A stretch of DNA of 64,000 bases from UBA2357 sp041916775 (lineage in GTDB: Bacteria > Pseudomonadota > Gammaproteobacteria > Burkholderiales > Rhodocyclaceae). The translations under genes and the position numbers were made by a program. Shown in pieces: positions 9,057-17,277 of this stretch. How positions within the stretch are numbered: position 1 is the stretch's first letter; each line of letters opens with the position of its first letter. The stretch lies in assembly GCA_041916775.1 (NCBI GenBank), contig JAYRYZ010000001.1, positions 434,001 to 498,000 on the forward strand, read 5' to 3'. The notes under the pieces were generated by a model. It searched no databases. It was not told the origin of the DNA and saw only the letters and a list, made by a program, of their open reading frames with translations.

Positions 9057-9117
9057 AGGTCGTCCGCAGGCAGGTGCGTCGTACGCGCCTGGCAGCGGCC
9101 GCCTGACATAGGTGCTT

Positions 9118-10113
9118 TCAGGCGTCGCCGTGCATGCCGCGCTTCAGGGTTTCGGAAGGCAACTCGTAGAACATCGCCCGGTAGTCGGCGGCAAAGTGGG
9201 AAAGGTGCCAGAAGCCCCAGCGGGCCGCGATGTCAGCGACCGTCTCGCGCGATGCATCCGCACGCTTGAGGTCGCGACGCACGCCGTTGAGGCGCATCGC
9301 GCGCAGGAACTTCACCGGGTTGAGGTCGAGCACGTCCTGGAAGCTGTACTGCAGCGTGCGCCGCGACACGCGCAGGTGCACACACAGGTCCGCGACCGTG
9401 ATCGGTTCGTCGATGTGGTTGCGCATGAACTCGCGCGCGCGCTCGACGACGATGCGTCGCGCATTGCACGAGGGCGTGGCGCGCGCCGGCGCATCCGGCG
9501 CCACCGTTTCCAGCAGGGTGGCGAACACCGCGTGTTCCAGCGCCTTGCGCGTCTGCGCGTGGCGCAGCAGATCGGGCGTTGCGCGCAGGCTGGTCATCAC
9601 GGTGGAGAGGAAGTCGCGCAAACGGTCGGCGCGTTCCGGACGTGCCGAGATCAGCCGCGTGCCGCTCAGCTCCGAGTCGAGGTCGCGATGGTCGACCTGG
9701 AGCGCGTAGTCGTTGAGGGCTTTCGCATTCGCGGTGACCGCCAGAATTTCGTGCTGCCGCGGCGTGCGGAAGTCCAGTTCGTCTCCGCCACGCAAGCTGA
9801 TGATCGCGTTCATGTCGAATACTTCGCCACTGAACCAGCCGTGGCCGTCGATCGCAACGGGGACGCCGATCGTGTGCGAGCCGACCCAGGGCCGTCCGGA
9901 CTCGTGAATGGTCTGATTCGCGCGTTCGCGAAAGATCTGCACCGAGCCGAAGCAGAACTCCTCGAAATGACCCGAGAACCGTCCGGCCGACAACTGGTCG
10001 TAGCACTGACCCCATTCACGCAGACAGGCGGCGTGCTCGTCGGCGTCGTCGGTATGTATCAGGTTGGCGGTGAACGGCGGCTGCGTGGCCGTGGCTTCGT
10101 ACATCGTGATCAT
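9118..10113 (-). CDS. qhpR: AraC-family regulator, probable QhpR
   Basis: 331 residues from the ATG at 10113, preceded by a GGGGAG ribosome-binding site; longer upstream frames lack one. The N-terminal two-thirds is an EutR/FeaR-like sensor region (FGSVQIFRERANQTIHESGRPWVGS). The C-terminus is an AraC-type double helix-turn-helix (about 225-325: IDEPITVADLCVHLRVSRRTLQYSF, and WGFWHLSHFAADYRAMF). It is divergent from qhpA across a 572-bp regulatory region. In known systems QhpR activates the qhp genes in response to primary amines; that role is inferred from location. Confidence 0.82.
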   Translation of the reverse strand: MITMYEATATQPPFTANLIHTDDADEHAACLREWGQCYDQLSAGRFSGHFEEFCFGSVQIFRERANQTIHESGRPWVGSHTIGVPVAIDGHGWFSGEVFDMNAIISLRGGDELDFRTPRQHEILAVTANAKALNDYALQVDHRDLDSELSGTRLISARPERADRLRDFLSTVMTSLRATPDLLRHAQTRKALEHAVFATLLETVAPDAPARATPSCNARRIVVERAREFMRNHIDEPITVADLCVHLRVSRRTLQYSFQDVLDLNPVKFLRAMRLNGVRRDLKRADASRETVADIAARWGFWHLSHFAADYRAMFYELPSETLKRGMHGDA

Positions 10114-10550
10114 GCTGGCTCCCCAATGGATGGGATTGAGCGGGAGCAGACAGCGTGCCAGCCACTGCCGGGCGCACGAAAGACCTGATTCCGCGCGCAC
10201 TCCGGGCGGGTGGCCGGCATGGCCATGTGCTTTATAGGGGCATACCTGCATCTGGACGACGCATGCTGGTGCAGGTCGTGCGTACAAGCCCCTTTGGAGT
10301 GCGCCATGTCGGACTCGCGGCGCAGATCTTCCGTGTTCCGTCTGTCCCCACGACGGATACAATCTTCTTATTCGTGTATCTATTACTTTTTTTATACGTA
10401 ATCGTAGCGCTCCCGGCACGAAGGTGCCAGTACCTGGTGCGTCATGGGCGTCCTCCGCGCACGCATCGGGAGGCACGATCAGCATCGATTGCCACTTTGG
10501 GATAACGGTCATTTCCGGATCGCGCCTAGACTCTTCGGCAATCACCGCTT

Positions 10551-10564
10551 TTGATCTGGATCAA
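10551..10564. promoter_or_regulatory. Perfect FNR/ANR/DNR-type box upstream of qhpA
   Basis: TTGAT-CTGG-ATCAA matches the FNR-family consensus TTGAT-N4-ATCAA at all ten conserved positions. It lies 122 bp upstream of the qhpA start codon. It suggests oxygen- or nitrogen-oxide-dependent control of amine oxidation in addition to QhpR. Confidence 0.6.
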
Positions 10565-10586
10565 GATCGAGAGCCGTGACGAATGT

Positions 10587-10609
10587 GTCCCGCCCGAGCT
10601 TGGCGGGAC
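10587..10609 (+). other. Hairpin in the probable qhpA 5' leader
   Basis: Perfect 8-bp arms GTCCCGCC (10587-10594) and GGCGGGAC (10602-10609) with a 7-base loop. It is about 77 bp before the start codon and could stabilise or attenuate the leader. Confidence 0.4.
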
Positions 10610-10685
10610 GCCCCGGATAGAGCAGGCGGCAGCACGCGGGACACGATGGCCCGCGGGTGTTGCCGCGCAACAGGGAGGCCACATC

Positions 10686-12272
10686 TTGAAGAAGCGATCG
10701 ATTGCAAAGGCGTTGAGTGTCGCGGGGATCACCGCATCGGCAATGGCTGGGCCGGCCGTGGCGGCAGACGCGCCGACCGACATCATCCGCAAAAACTGTC
10801 TGAGCTGTCACACCGAACAGGGCGGCCAATTCAGCCGCATCAGCGATCAGCGCAAGACCCCTGAGGGCTGGCTGATGACGATCGTGCGCATGCAAATCAT
10901 GCATGGTCTGCGCATCGATGCGGACGATCGTGCCACGCTGGTCAAGTATCTCGCCGACACGCAGGGCCTCGCACCGGCGGAGACGGCGGGCGTACGCTAC
11001 GCGATGGAGCGCCGCCTCAACACGGTGGAGAGCTTCGAGTCCGAGCAGTTCACGCAGATGTGCGCGCGTTGCCATTCCGGGGCACGTGTCGCGCTGCAGC
11101 GCCGCCCCGAAGTAGAGTGGGCGCATCTGGTGCATTTCCACCTCGGCCAGTTCCCGAGCACCGAGTACTCGCTGATGGGGCGTGACCGCGACTGGTTCGA
11201 TATCGCACTCCAGCAAATGGTGCCCGAGCTCGCCGCAACCCAGCCGCTCGAATCCGAAGCCTGGAAGCGTTGGACCGCGATGCCCAAGAGTGAGCCGGGC
11301 GGCAAATGGACGATGTCCGGGAGCATGCCGGGCAAGGGCGCCTTCACCGGGGTGATGAGCGTGCAGCCGGCGGGCACTCGGGATACCTACAGCGTCTCGC
11401 TGCAGGGCAAGTACGACGATGGCACGCCGCTCAATGGCGAGGGTCAGGCGCTCGTCTATACCGGCTTCGAGTGGCGCGGCAACCTCAAGGTGGATGGCGT
11501 GGCGATGCGCCAGGTGTTCGCGCTCGACCGTGACATGCTCTCCGGACGCATGTTCCAGACCGAGCACGACGAGGTGGGTGCCGACATCGTGGCTGCGCGC
11601 CAGGGCAGCGGCATCGCGCGCGTGCTGGCCGTGCATCCGGCCTATGTGCGTGCCGGCGAAGAGGCGACGCTGACCATCGTCGGTGCCAACATGGAAGGTG
11701 CGCTGGCATTGCCGAATGGGGTGAAGGCTGTTCGTGTGCTGGAGCGCAACCCGAACCGCATCGTCGTCAAGGTGCATGCCGACGCCGATGCGCGTGGCGT
11801 GCATGAGGTCGCGGTCGGCGATGTGTCGGGCGGTGCGTTGGCGCTGTTCGACAAAGTGGCGGCGGTGAAGGTGGTGCCGGAGTTCTCGGTGTCGCGCATC
11901 GGCGGCAACGGTGGCTCGACGCCGCCGGTGCAGGGCCGCTTCGAGGCGGAGGCCTGGGCCGCCGGGCCTGATGGCGTGGCGGGCAACGAGGATGACTACC
12001 GTATCGGCGTGATGCCGGCGAGCTGGTCGGTGGAGCCCTTCGACGATACCGCAAAGAACGACAACGACGTGAAGTTCGCAGGGGTCATGGATGCTGCGAC
12101 CGGTGTATTCACGCCGGCCGGGGCCGGCCCGAACCCGGAGCGCCGGCAGAGCACGAACAACGCCGGTAACCTCAACGTGGTGGCCACGCTCAGTGAAGGC
12201 GGCGAGACGCTGACCGGCAAGGGTCAGATGATCGTGACCGTGCAGCGCTGGAACAACCCTGCGCTGCCCTGA
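10686..12272 (+). CDS. qhpA: Quinohemoprotein amine dehydrogenase alpha subunit (diheme)
   Basis: 528 residues from a TTG start at 10686, chosen because AGGGAGG sits at 10672-10678 and a signal peptide starts exactly there (KKRSIAKALSVAGITASAMAGPAVAA, cleavage near residue 27). The N-terminal domain has two heme-c motifs, CLSCH (38-42) and CARCH (126-130). The remainder gives the beta-rich domains typical of the alpha subunit. It is periplasmic, carrying electrons from the CTQ cofactor of QhpC to external cytochromes or cupredoxins. It is first in the order qhpA-D-C-B, matching known loci. Regulation probably involves QhpR and an FNR-type protein. Confidence 0.95.
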   Translation: MKKRSIAKALSVAGITASAMAGPAVAADAPTDIIRKNCLSCHTEQGGQFSRISDQRKTPEGWLMTIVRMQIMHGLRIDADDRATLVKYLADTQGLAPAETAGVRYAMERRLNTVESFESEQFTQMCARCHSGARVALQRRPEVEWAHLVHFHLGQFPSTEYSLMGRDRDWFDIALQQMVPELAATQPLESEAWKRWTAMPKSEPGGKWTMSGSMPGKGAFTGVMSVQPAGTRDTYSVSLQGKYDDGTPLNGEGQALVYTGFEWRGNLKVDGVAMRQVFALDRDMLSGRMFQTEHDEVGADIVAARQGSGIARVLAVHPAYVRAGEEATLTIVGANMEGALALPNGVKAVRVLERNPNRIVVKVHADADARGVHEVAVGDVSGGALALFDKVAAVKVVPEFSVSRIGGNGGSTPPVQGRFEAEAWAAGPDGVAGNEDDYRIGVMPASWSVEPFDDTAKNDNDVKFAGVMDAATGVFTPAGAGPNPERRQSTNNAGNLNVVATLSEGGETLTGKGQMIVTVQRWNNPALP

Positions 12273-12306
12273 TGACGGTGCGGGCGCATCTGCCCGCCAT
12301 GGACCC

Positions 12307-12335
12307 GGCCACGCGTCCCGACGAGGGGCGTGGCC
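12307..12335 (+). other. Stem-loop between qhpA and qhpD
   Basis: Arms GGCCACGC (12307-12314) and GCGTGGCC (12328-12335) enclose 13 bases in the 90-bp qhpA-qhpD gap. There is no T-tract, so it is more likely a stability or processing structure that makes qhpA mRNA more abundant than qhpD than a full terminator. Confidence 0.45.
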
Positions 12336-12362
12336 GTCTTGGAACCGCAACAGGAGAGCCGC

Positions 12363-13793
12363 ATGGGCGCTGTATTGAATCTGGTCGAGAACAACCTGCA
12401 CGAGGTGCAGGTGGACGACACCCGCATGCTGTTTCACATCCCGACGAGTTCGCTGTTCGCGATCGATCAGCTCACCGCTTCGATGATCGACAGCATCCGG
12501 GATGAACGCCTCACTGCCGAGGCGTTGGTCACACGGTTGAAGACGCTCTTCTCGGAAGAGGAAGTGGTCGAGACCCTGCACGAGCTGGTCGCGCTCGAGT
12601 TGGTCGCCGATGGCAGCCCGGTGAAGGCCTTGCCGGGGGTGAAGCGGGTCGAGCAGTTCCCGCTCACCACGCTGGTACTGAACGTGAATACCGGCTGCAA
12701 CCTGAGCTGTACCTATTGCTACAAGGAGGATCTGGACAAGCCCTCCGAGGGCAAGCGCATGGATTTCGCCACCGCACGCGATTCCATCGAGATGCTGCTG
12801 CGTGAATCGCCCAACGAGAAGCGCTACAACATCGTGTTCTTCGGCGGCGAGCCGCTGTCGAACCTGCCGCTGATCAAGGCAGTGGTGGAGTTTGCCGAGC
12901 AGCGCTTCGCCGCAGCGGGCAAGGCGGTGGACTTCGTGATGACGACCAACGCCACCCTGCTGTCGAACGACACCATCGAGTGGCTCAATGCGCACCGCTT
13001 CGGGCTTTCCATCAGCATCGACGGACCCAAGGCCATCCACGACCGCAACCGCATCACGGTCGGTGGCAAGGGTACCTACGAGACGGTGCGCAAGAAGGCC
13101 GAGCGGCTGCTGTCGCGCTATACCTCCCGCCCGGTCGGCGCGCGGGTGACGCTCACGCATGGCACGACCGAGGTCGAGCGCATCTGGGATCACCTCTTCA
13201 ACGAGCTCGGATTCGCCGAGGTGGGCTTCGCGCCGGTGACCTCGGGCGACATCTCCACCTTCAACCTCAGCAACGAGGAGCTGGTGGAGGTGTTCGCCGG
13301 CATGAAGCGGCTGGGCCAGCGCTATCTGGAGGAGGCGCTGGAGGGGCGCAACATCGGCTTCTCCAACCTGCACCAGCTCATCACCGATCTGCACGAGGGG
13401 CACAAGAAGTCGCTGCCCTGCGGCGCCGGGTTGAAGATGCTGGCGGTGGACCACAAGGGCGAACTCAACCTGTGCCATCGCTTCACCGGTTCCAGCCTGC
13501 CCACCTTCGGCGACGTCAAGGCCGGCGTGAAGCATGTGGAGCTCGGGGATTTTCTCGCCCAGCGTCTCGACCGCACCGACACCGGTTGTGCCAGCTGCCG
13601 CATCCGCAACCTGTGCTCCGGCGGCTGCTATCACGAGAGCTACGCGCGCTACGGCGATCCGGCACATCCCACTTACCACTACTGCGATCTGATGCGCGAC
13701 TGGGTCGATTTCGGCATCCAGGTCTACAGCCGCATCATGGCCGTCAATCCGGCCTTCATCGATCAACACATTACCCCGCGGAGGGCCCACTGA
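12363..13793 (+). CDS. qhpD: Radical SAM/SPASM peptide maturase QhpD
   Basis: 476 residues from the ATG at 12363 with AGGAG upstream. The radical-SAM cluster motif is C112-N-L-S-C116-T-Y-C119 (CX3CX2C), followed by the GGEPL motif. The C-terminal SPASM region holds conserved cysteines (CGAG, CHRF, GCASCRIRNLCSGGCYHESYAR, HYC). An N-terminal region of about 100 residues resembles a PqqD-like RRE/recognition domain. QhpD makes the intra-peptide thioether bonds between Cys and Asp/Glu side chains in QhpC, in the cytoplasm. It stands directly upstream of its substrate gene with a 1-bp gap. Confidence 0.95.
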   Translation: MGAVLNLVENNLHEVQVDDTRMLFHIPTSSLFAIDQLTASMIDSIRDERLTAEALVTRLKTLFSEEEVVETLHELVALELVADGSPVKALPGVKRVEQFPLTTLVLNVNTGCNLSCTYCYKEDLDKPSEGKRMDFATARDSIEMLLRESPNEKRYNIVFFGGEPLSNLPLIKAVVEFAEQRFAAAGKAVDFVMTTNATLLSNDTIEWLNAHRFGLSISIDGPKAIHDRNRITVGGKGTYETVRKKAERLLSRYTSRPVGARVTLTHGTTEVERIWDHLFNELGFAEVGFAPVTSGDISTFNLSNEELVEVFAGMKRLGQRYLEEALEGRNIGFSNLHQLITDLHEGHKKSLPCGAGLKMLAVDHKGELNLCHRFTGSSLPTFGDVKAGVKHVELGDFLAQRLDRTDTGCASCRIRNLCSGGCYHESYARYGDPAHPTYHYCDLMRDWVDFGIQVYSRIMAVNPAFIDQHITPRRAH

Positions 13794-13794
13794 A

Positions 13795-14118
13795 ATGAAA
13801 CATCTCAAGGCAATCAACAACAAGGCGCAGCTGCTTGCACAGGCAGTGGGCGAGGACAAGGTCGAGGAAGTGGTGGCGATGAGCGCCATCGCCGGCTGCA
13901 GCGCCACCACCGATCCGGGTTGGGAAATCGACGCGTTCGGCGGTGTGGCCTCGCTGTGCCAGCCGATGGAAGCGGACCTGTACGGCTGCGCCGACCCGTG
14001 CTGGTGGCCGGCGCAGGTCCCGGACACGATGATCACCTATCCGGAATGGAACAAGGATGCTGCCAGCACGCGTGAGGACTGGCGCAACCTCGGCACCGTG
14101 TTCCCGAAAGACCTCTGA
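13795..14118 (+). CDS. qhpC: Quinohemoprotein amine dehydrogenase gamma subunit precursor (CTQ, thioether-ring RiPP)
   Basis: 107 residues: a 28-residue leader and a 79-residue core. Aligned on the known gamma subunit, all cross-link partners are present in precursor numbering: Cys35-Glu44, Cys55-Asp61, Cys69-Asp77 (thioethers), and Cys65-Trp71, which forms cysteine tryptophylquinone. The leader lacks a Sec signal and is expected to be bound by QhpD and cut by QhpE. The core continues DPCWWPAQVPD and ends FPKDL. The stop codon shares a base with an upstream ATG of qhpB (14118). Confidence 0.97.
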   Translation: MKHLKAINNKAQLLAQAVGEDKVEEVVAMSAIAGCSATTDPGWEIDAFGGVASLCQPMEADLYGCADPCWWPAQVPDTMITYPEWNKDAASTREDWRNLGTVFPKDL

Positions 14119-14138
14119 TGCGGCCAGGAGACCCGAAA

Positions 14139-15269
14139 ATGACGAAATCCCGCTTCAAAGCCTCCGCCCGCGCCGGCGTCGGCGCCGCGCTGCTGGCCAG
14201 CGGCATCACCACCGCGTTCGCTGCGAGCGGCGGTGCGCTGACCCCCGGCAAGGAATACATGGTGGTCGCGAACTACCCCAACAACCTGCATGTGCTCGAC
14301 CTCGCCGAAGACAAGCTGATGAAGAGCTGCAGCCTGCCGGATGCCTTCGGCCCGGGCATCATCCAGGTGTCGCCGGACAAGAAGACCGCGTACATCCTCA
14401 ACAACCGCTTCGGCGCCATCTACGGTATCGAACTCGACACCTGCAAGACGACCTTCCAGGCGTCGATGTCGCTGGAGCCCAACGAGCGCGCGAAGTCGAT
14501 GTTCTCGATCGCCGTTTCGGCGGATGGCAAGGAGCTGTACTCGGTACAGAATCCCACCATCCTCGAGAAGGACCATTACGTGGTGCAGCAGCCGCGGCTG
14601 GCGGTGTACGACACCAGCGCAGGCCTGAACGCGAAGCCGGTCCGGGTGTTGCCCGCACCGCGTCAGATCTCGGTGATGCAGGCCGCCAAGGACGGTTCGC
14701 TCTACATGGCAGGTGCCGACCTCTACAAGGTGGATCCCAAGACGGGCGCCTCCAGCGTCGCGATTCCGATGCGCAACTGGGAACGGCCGCTCTACTCGCC
14801 GCCCGATGTGCTCTATGCCTGGCCGATCCAGACGGTGACGAACGACTTCATGCTGCTCTACACCGCGGTGAAGTTCACCGACGACAAGATGGACATGGAT
14901 ACGGCAGCGTTCGTGTATGGCTACATGAATGTGGATCTGGAAACCGGTGCGACCGAGACCGTCGATTTCGCCGATCTTACCGAGATCTACTTCACCGGCG
15001 CCCGCTCGCCCAAGGACCCCAACCTGATGTTCGGGGTGCTGAATACGCTCGCCAAGTACGACATCAAGGAGAAGAAGAAGATCGCTTCTGCCGAAGTCGA
15101 CCATGCCTACTACGTGGTCAACACCAACCGCGACGGCAGCAAGGTGTATCTCGCCGGAACGTGGAACGACGTCGCCGTGTATGACGCCGACAGCCTGAAG
15201 AAGCTCGGCAACATCCAGTTGCCGGGTGGCGACATGTCGCTGGGGACGCCGCAGATCTTCGTGCGCTGA
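14139..15269 (+). CDS. qhpB: Quinohemoprotein amine dehydrogenase beta subunit (beta-propeller)
   Basis: 376 residues from the ATG at 14139 (AGGAG at 14126-14130). An ATG at 14118 overlapping the qhpC stop would add seven residues without a better ribosome-binding site. A signal peptide (about 1-33, ending TAFAAS) is followed by a seven-bladed propeller-type sequence with repeated blades (YMVVANYPNNLHVLDLAEDK; YVVNTNRDGSKVYLAGTWNDVAVYDAD). The propeller forms the surface over the CTQ active site with QhpC and QhpA in the periplasm. It is the last gene of the structural operon before a strong hairpin. Confidence 0.95.
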   Translation: MTKSRFKASARAGVGAALLASGITTAFAASGGALTPGKEYMVVANYPNNLHVLDLAEDKLMKSCSLPDAFGPGIIQVSPDKKTAYILNNRFGAIYGIELDTCKTTFQASMSLEPNERAKSMFSIAVSADGKELYSVQNPTILEKDHYVVQQPRLAVYDTSAGLNAKPVRVLPAPRQISVMQAAKDGSLYMAGADLYKVDPKTGASSVAIPMRNWERPLYSPPDVLYAWPIQTVTNDFMLLYTAVKFTDDKMDMDTAAFVYGYMNVDLETGATETVDFADLTEIYFTGARSPKDPNLMFGVLNTLAKYDIKEKKKIASAEVDHAYYVVNTNRDGSKVYLAGTWNDVAVYDADSLKKLGNIQLPGGDMSLGTPQIFVR

Positions 15270-15290
15270 TCCGCCTTCGTCACGTCACGC

Positions 15291-15323
15291 GCGAGGCCAC
15301 GCCCTTTACCGGCGTGGCCTCGC
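15291..15323 (+). terminator. Hairpin terminator candidate after qhpB
   Basis: Perfect 13-bp arms GCGAGGCCACGCC (15291-15303) and GGCGTGGCCTCGC (15311-15323) with a 7-base loop, 22 bp after the qhpB stop. There is no long T-run, so termination may be partial. Confidence 0.6.
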
Positions 15324-15418
15324 CGCATTCGCCGGCCCGACCCGGGGCTGGGTAAAATACCGATTCCATGACGGCGGCGCAGACCGCCCGAACAACGACA
15401 ACATCGAGGAGACCCATC

Positions 15419-17107
15419 ATGACCGCTGTCAGCGAGTTTCTGCGCGCGCGCGATTTCCTGCTTCAACACCGTGATGATCACGCCGCCGCCCATGCCGGCT
15501 TCCGCTGGCCGGAACTGACCGAGTTCAATTGGGCGCTGGATTACTTCGATCGCATCGCCGAGAGCAACGACGCACCGGCGCTGTGGATCGTCGAGGAGGA
15601 CGGGCGCGAGTCCCGCCTGTCCTTCGCCGAGCTCTCCGATCGCTCCAACCGCGTCGCGAACTGGCTGCGCGCGCAGGGTGTGAAGCGCGGCGAGCGCATG
15701 CTCGTGATGCTCGGCAACGAAGTGCCGTTATGGGAAACCATGCTTGCCGCGATCAAGCTCGGTGCCGTCATCATCCCCGCCACCACGCTGCTCTCGCCGG
15801 CCGATCTGGAGGACCGTCTCACTCGCGGTGAGGTACGCCACATCGTCATCGGCCACGCGCATGTCGCCAAGTTCGAAGGCATGGCGAACGATTGCACCCG
15901 CATCTGCGTCGGCGCGCGCGCCGCCGGCTGGCTCGCGTTCGAGGATGCCTACCATGCTGCAGAAGCGTTTGTGCCCGATGGCGTGACGCGGGTCACCGAC
16001 CCGCTGCTGCTCTATTTCACCTCCGGCACGACCTCCAAGCCCAAGCTGGTGCAGCATTCCCACCAGTCCTACCCGGTCGGGCATCTATCCACGATGTACT
16101 GGATCGGCCTCAGGCCGGGCGACCGGCACATGAACATCAGCTCCCCCGGCTGGGCCAAGCACGCCTGGAGCTGCTTCTTCGCGCCGTGGAACGCGGGCGC
16201 CTGTGTGTTCCTCTACAACTACAGCCGCTTCGACGCGAAGGCCTTGCTCGACGTGCTGGTGCGCTACGAGATCAGCACCCTGTGCGCGCCGCCCACGGTA
16301 TGGCGCATGCTCATCCAGCAGGATCTCGCTGCGTACCGCACCAGGCTGCGCGAGCTGATCGGCGCCGGCGAGCCGCTCAACCCCGAGGTCATCGAGCAGG
16401 TCAGGAAGGCCTGGGGCCTCACCATCCGCGACGGCTTCGGCCAGACCGAAACCACCGCCGTGGTCGGCAACACCCCCGGCCAACCGCTCAAGCCCGGCTC
16501 CATGGGTCGCCCGCTGCCCGGCTACACGATCGCGCTGCTGGATGCCGAGGGCAACCCGGCCGATGAGGGTGAGGTCTGCCTCGTGCTCGACCGGAAGCCG
16601 CTCGGACTGATGCTGGGCTATGCCGGTGACCCGGGCAAGACCGCCGACGTGATGCGCGACGGGCACTACCACACCGGTGATGTCGCGAGCATCGACGCCG
16701 ACGGCTACATCACCTATGTCGGCCGCGCCGACGATGTCTTCAAGGCGTCCGACTACCGCATCAGCCCGTTCGAGCTCGAGAGCGTGCTCATCGAGCACCC
16801 CGCGGTCGCCGAGGCCGCCGTCGTCCCCAGCCCCGACCCGCTGCGCCTCGCGGTACCCAAGGCCTATGTCATCCTCGCCCCCGGCCACAGCCCTTCGGCC
16901 GAGCTGGCCAAGGACATCCTCGCCTTCACCCGCGAACGCCTCGCCCCCTACAAGCGCATCCGCCGCCTCGAGTTCTCCGACCTGCCCAAGACCATCTCCG
17001 GCAAGATTCGCCGAGTGGAGCTGCGCAAGGCAGAGGAGGGCAAGGGCGCTGGCGCGCGCGGCGCGCTGGAGTTCTTCGAGGAGGATTTCCCGGAGCTGAA
17101 GGGCTGA
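15419..17107 (+). CDS. AMP-forming acyl-CoA synthetase (MACS-like)
   Basis: 562 residues from the ATG at 15419 (AGGAG at 15407-15411). ANL-superfamily motifs are in order: the phosphate loop LLYFTSGTTSKPKL, then the DGFGQTETT motif, the hinge region YHTGDVASIDADGYITYVGRADDVFKASDYRISPFE, and the C-terminal catalytic lysine in TISGKIRRVEL. The overall pattern is that of medium-chain acyl-CoA synthetases. It forms acyl-CoA from a carboxylate, ATP and CoA in the cytoplasm. Next to an amine dehydrogenase it could activate the acid formed after amine is oxidised to aldehyde and then acid; this pathway link is inferred, and no aldehyde dehydrogenase is seen here. Confidence 0.88.
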   Translation: MTAVSEFLRARDFLLQHRDDHAAAHAGFRWPELTEFNWALDYFDRIAESNDAPALWIVEEDGRESRLSFAELSDRSNRVANWLRAQGVKRGERMLVMLGNEVPLWETMLAAIKLGAVIIPATTLLSPADLEDRLTRGEVRHIVIGHAHVAKFEGMANDCTRICVGARAAGWLAFEDAYHAAEAFVPDGVTRVTDPLLLYFTSGTTSKPKLVQHSHQSYPVGHLSTMYWIGLRPGDRHMNISSPGWAKHAWSCFFAPWNAGACVFLYNYSRFDAKALLDVLVRYEISTLCAPPTVWRMLIQQDLAAYRTRLRELIGAGEPLNPEVIEQVRKAWGLTIRDGFGQTETTAVVGNTPGQPLKPGSMGRPLPGYTIALLDAEGNPADEGEVCLVLDRKPLGLMLGYAGDPGKTADVMRDGHYHTGDVASIDADGYITYVGRADDVFKASDYRISPFELESVLIEHPAVAEAAVVPSPDPLRLAVPKAYVILAPGHSPSAELAKDILAFTRERLAPYKRIRRLEFSDLPKTISGKIRRVELRKAEEGKGAGARGALEFFEEDFPELKG

Positions 17108-17109
17108 CC

Positions 17110-17174
17110 GGCGGCACGCTTGCGACCAAGGCGGGGACCGGCACAGCCCCCGGTGTGGCCGCAAGCGTGCCGCC
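17110..17174 (+). terminator. Long inverted repeat after the acyl-CoA synthetase
   Basis: Perfect 15-bp arms GGCGGCACGCTTGCG (17110-17124) and CGCAAGCGTGCCGCC (17160-17174), separated by 35 bases, start 3 bp past the stop codon. There is no T-tract. It may terminate in a Rho-assisted way, protect the 3' end, or be a palindromic repeat element. Confidence 0.45.
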
Positions 17175-17277
17175 TGCAACACCGCTGACATTTCCCGTAT
17201 GCGCCTATCCGTCGTATCGCATATAGTTTCGGCCGGAATGCATCTGGCAAACGGATCGGGATACGGAGTGATCGACA

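Larger units (their letters stand above)
10114..10685. promoter_or_regulatory. 572-bp divergent control region qhpR/qhpA
   Basis: No gene is seen here. The region contains an AT-rich island at about 10358-10404, unusual against its GC-rich surroundings. It also has an inverted repeat GGCAC-GAAG-GTGCC at 10415-10428, a perfect FNR-type box at 10551-10564, and a hairpin at 10587-10609 in the expected qhpA leader. Interrupted inverted copies of AGGGGC...CCTGCA occur around 10225-10295. These are candidate QhpR or global-regulator sites; none is proven. Confidence 0.55.

Noticed and set aside
10542..14036. A 1164-codon open frame on the minus strand
   Set aside because: It runs antisense to qhpA, qhpD and qhpC, whose motifs and starts are clear. 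In GC-rich DNA such mirror frames are common.
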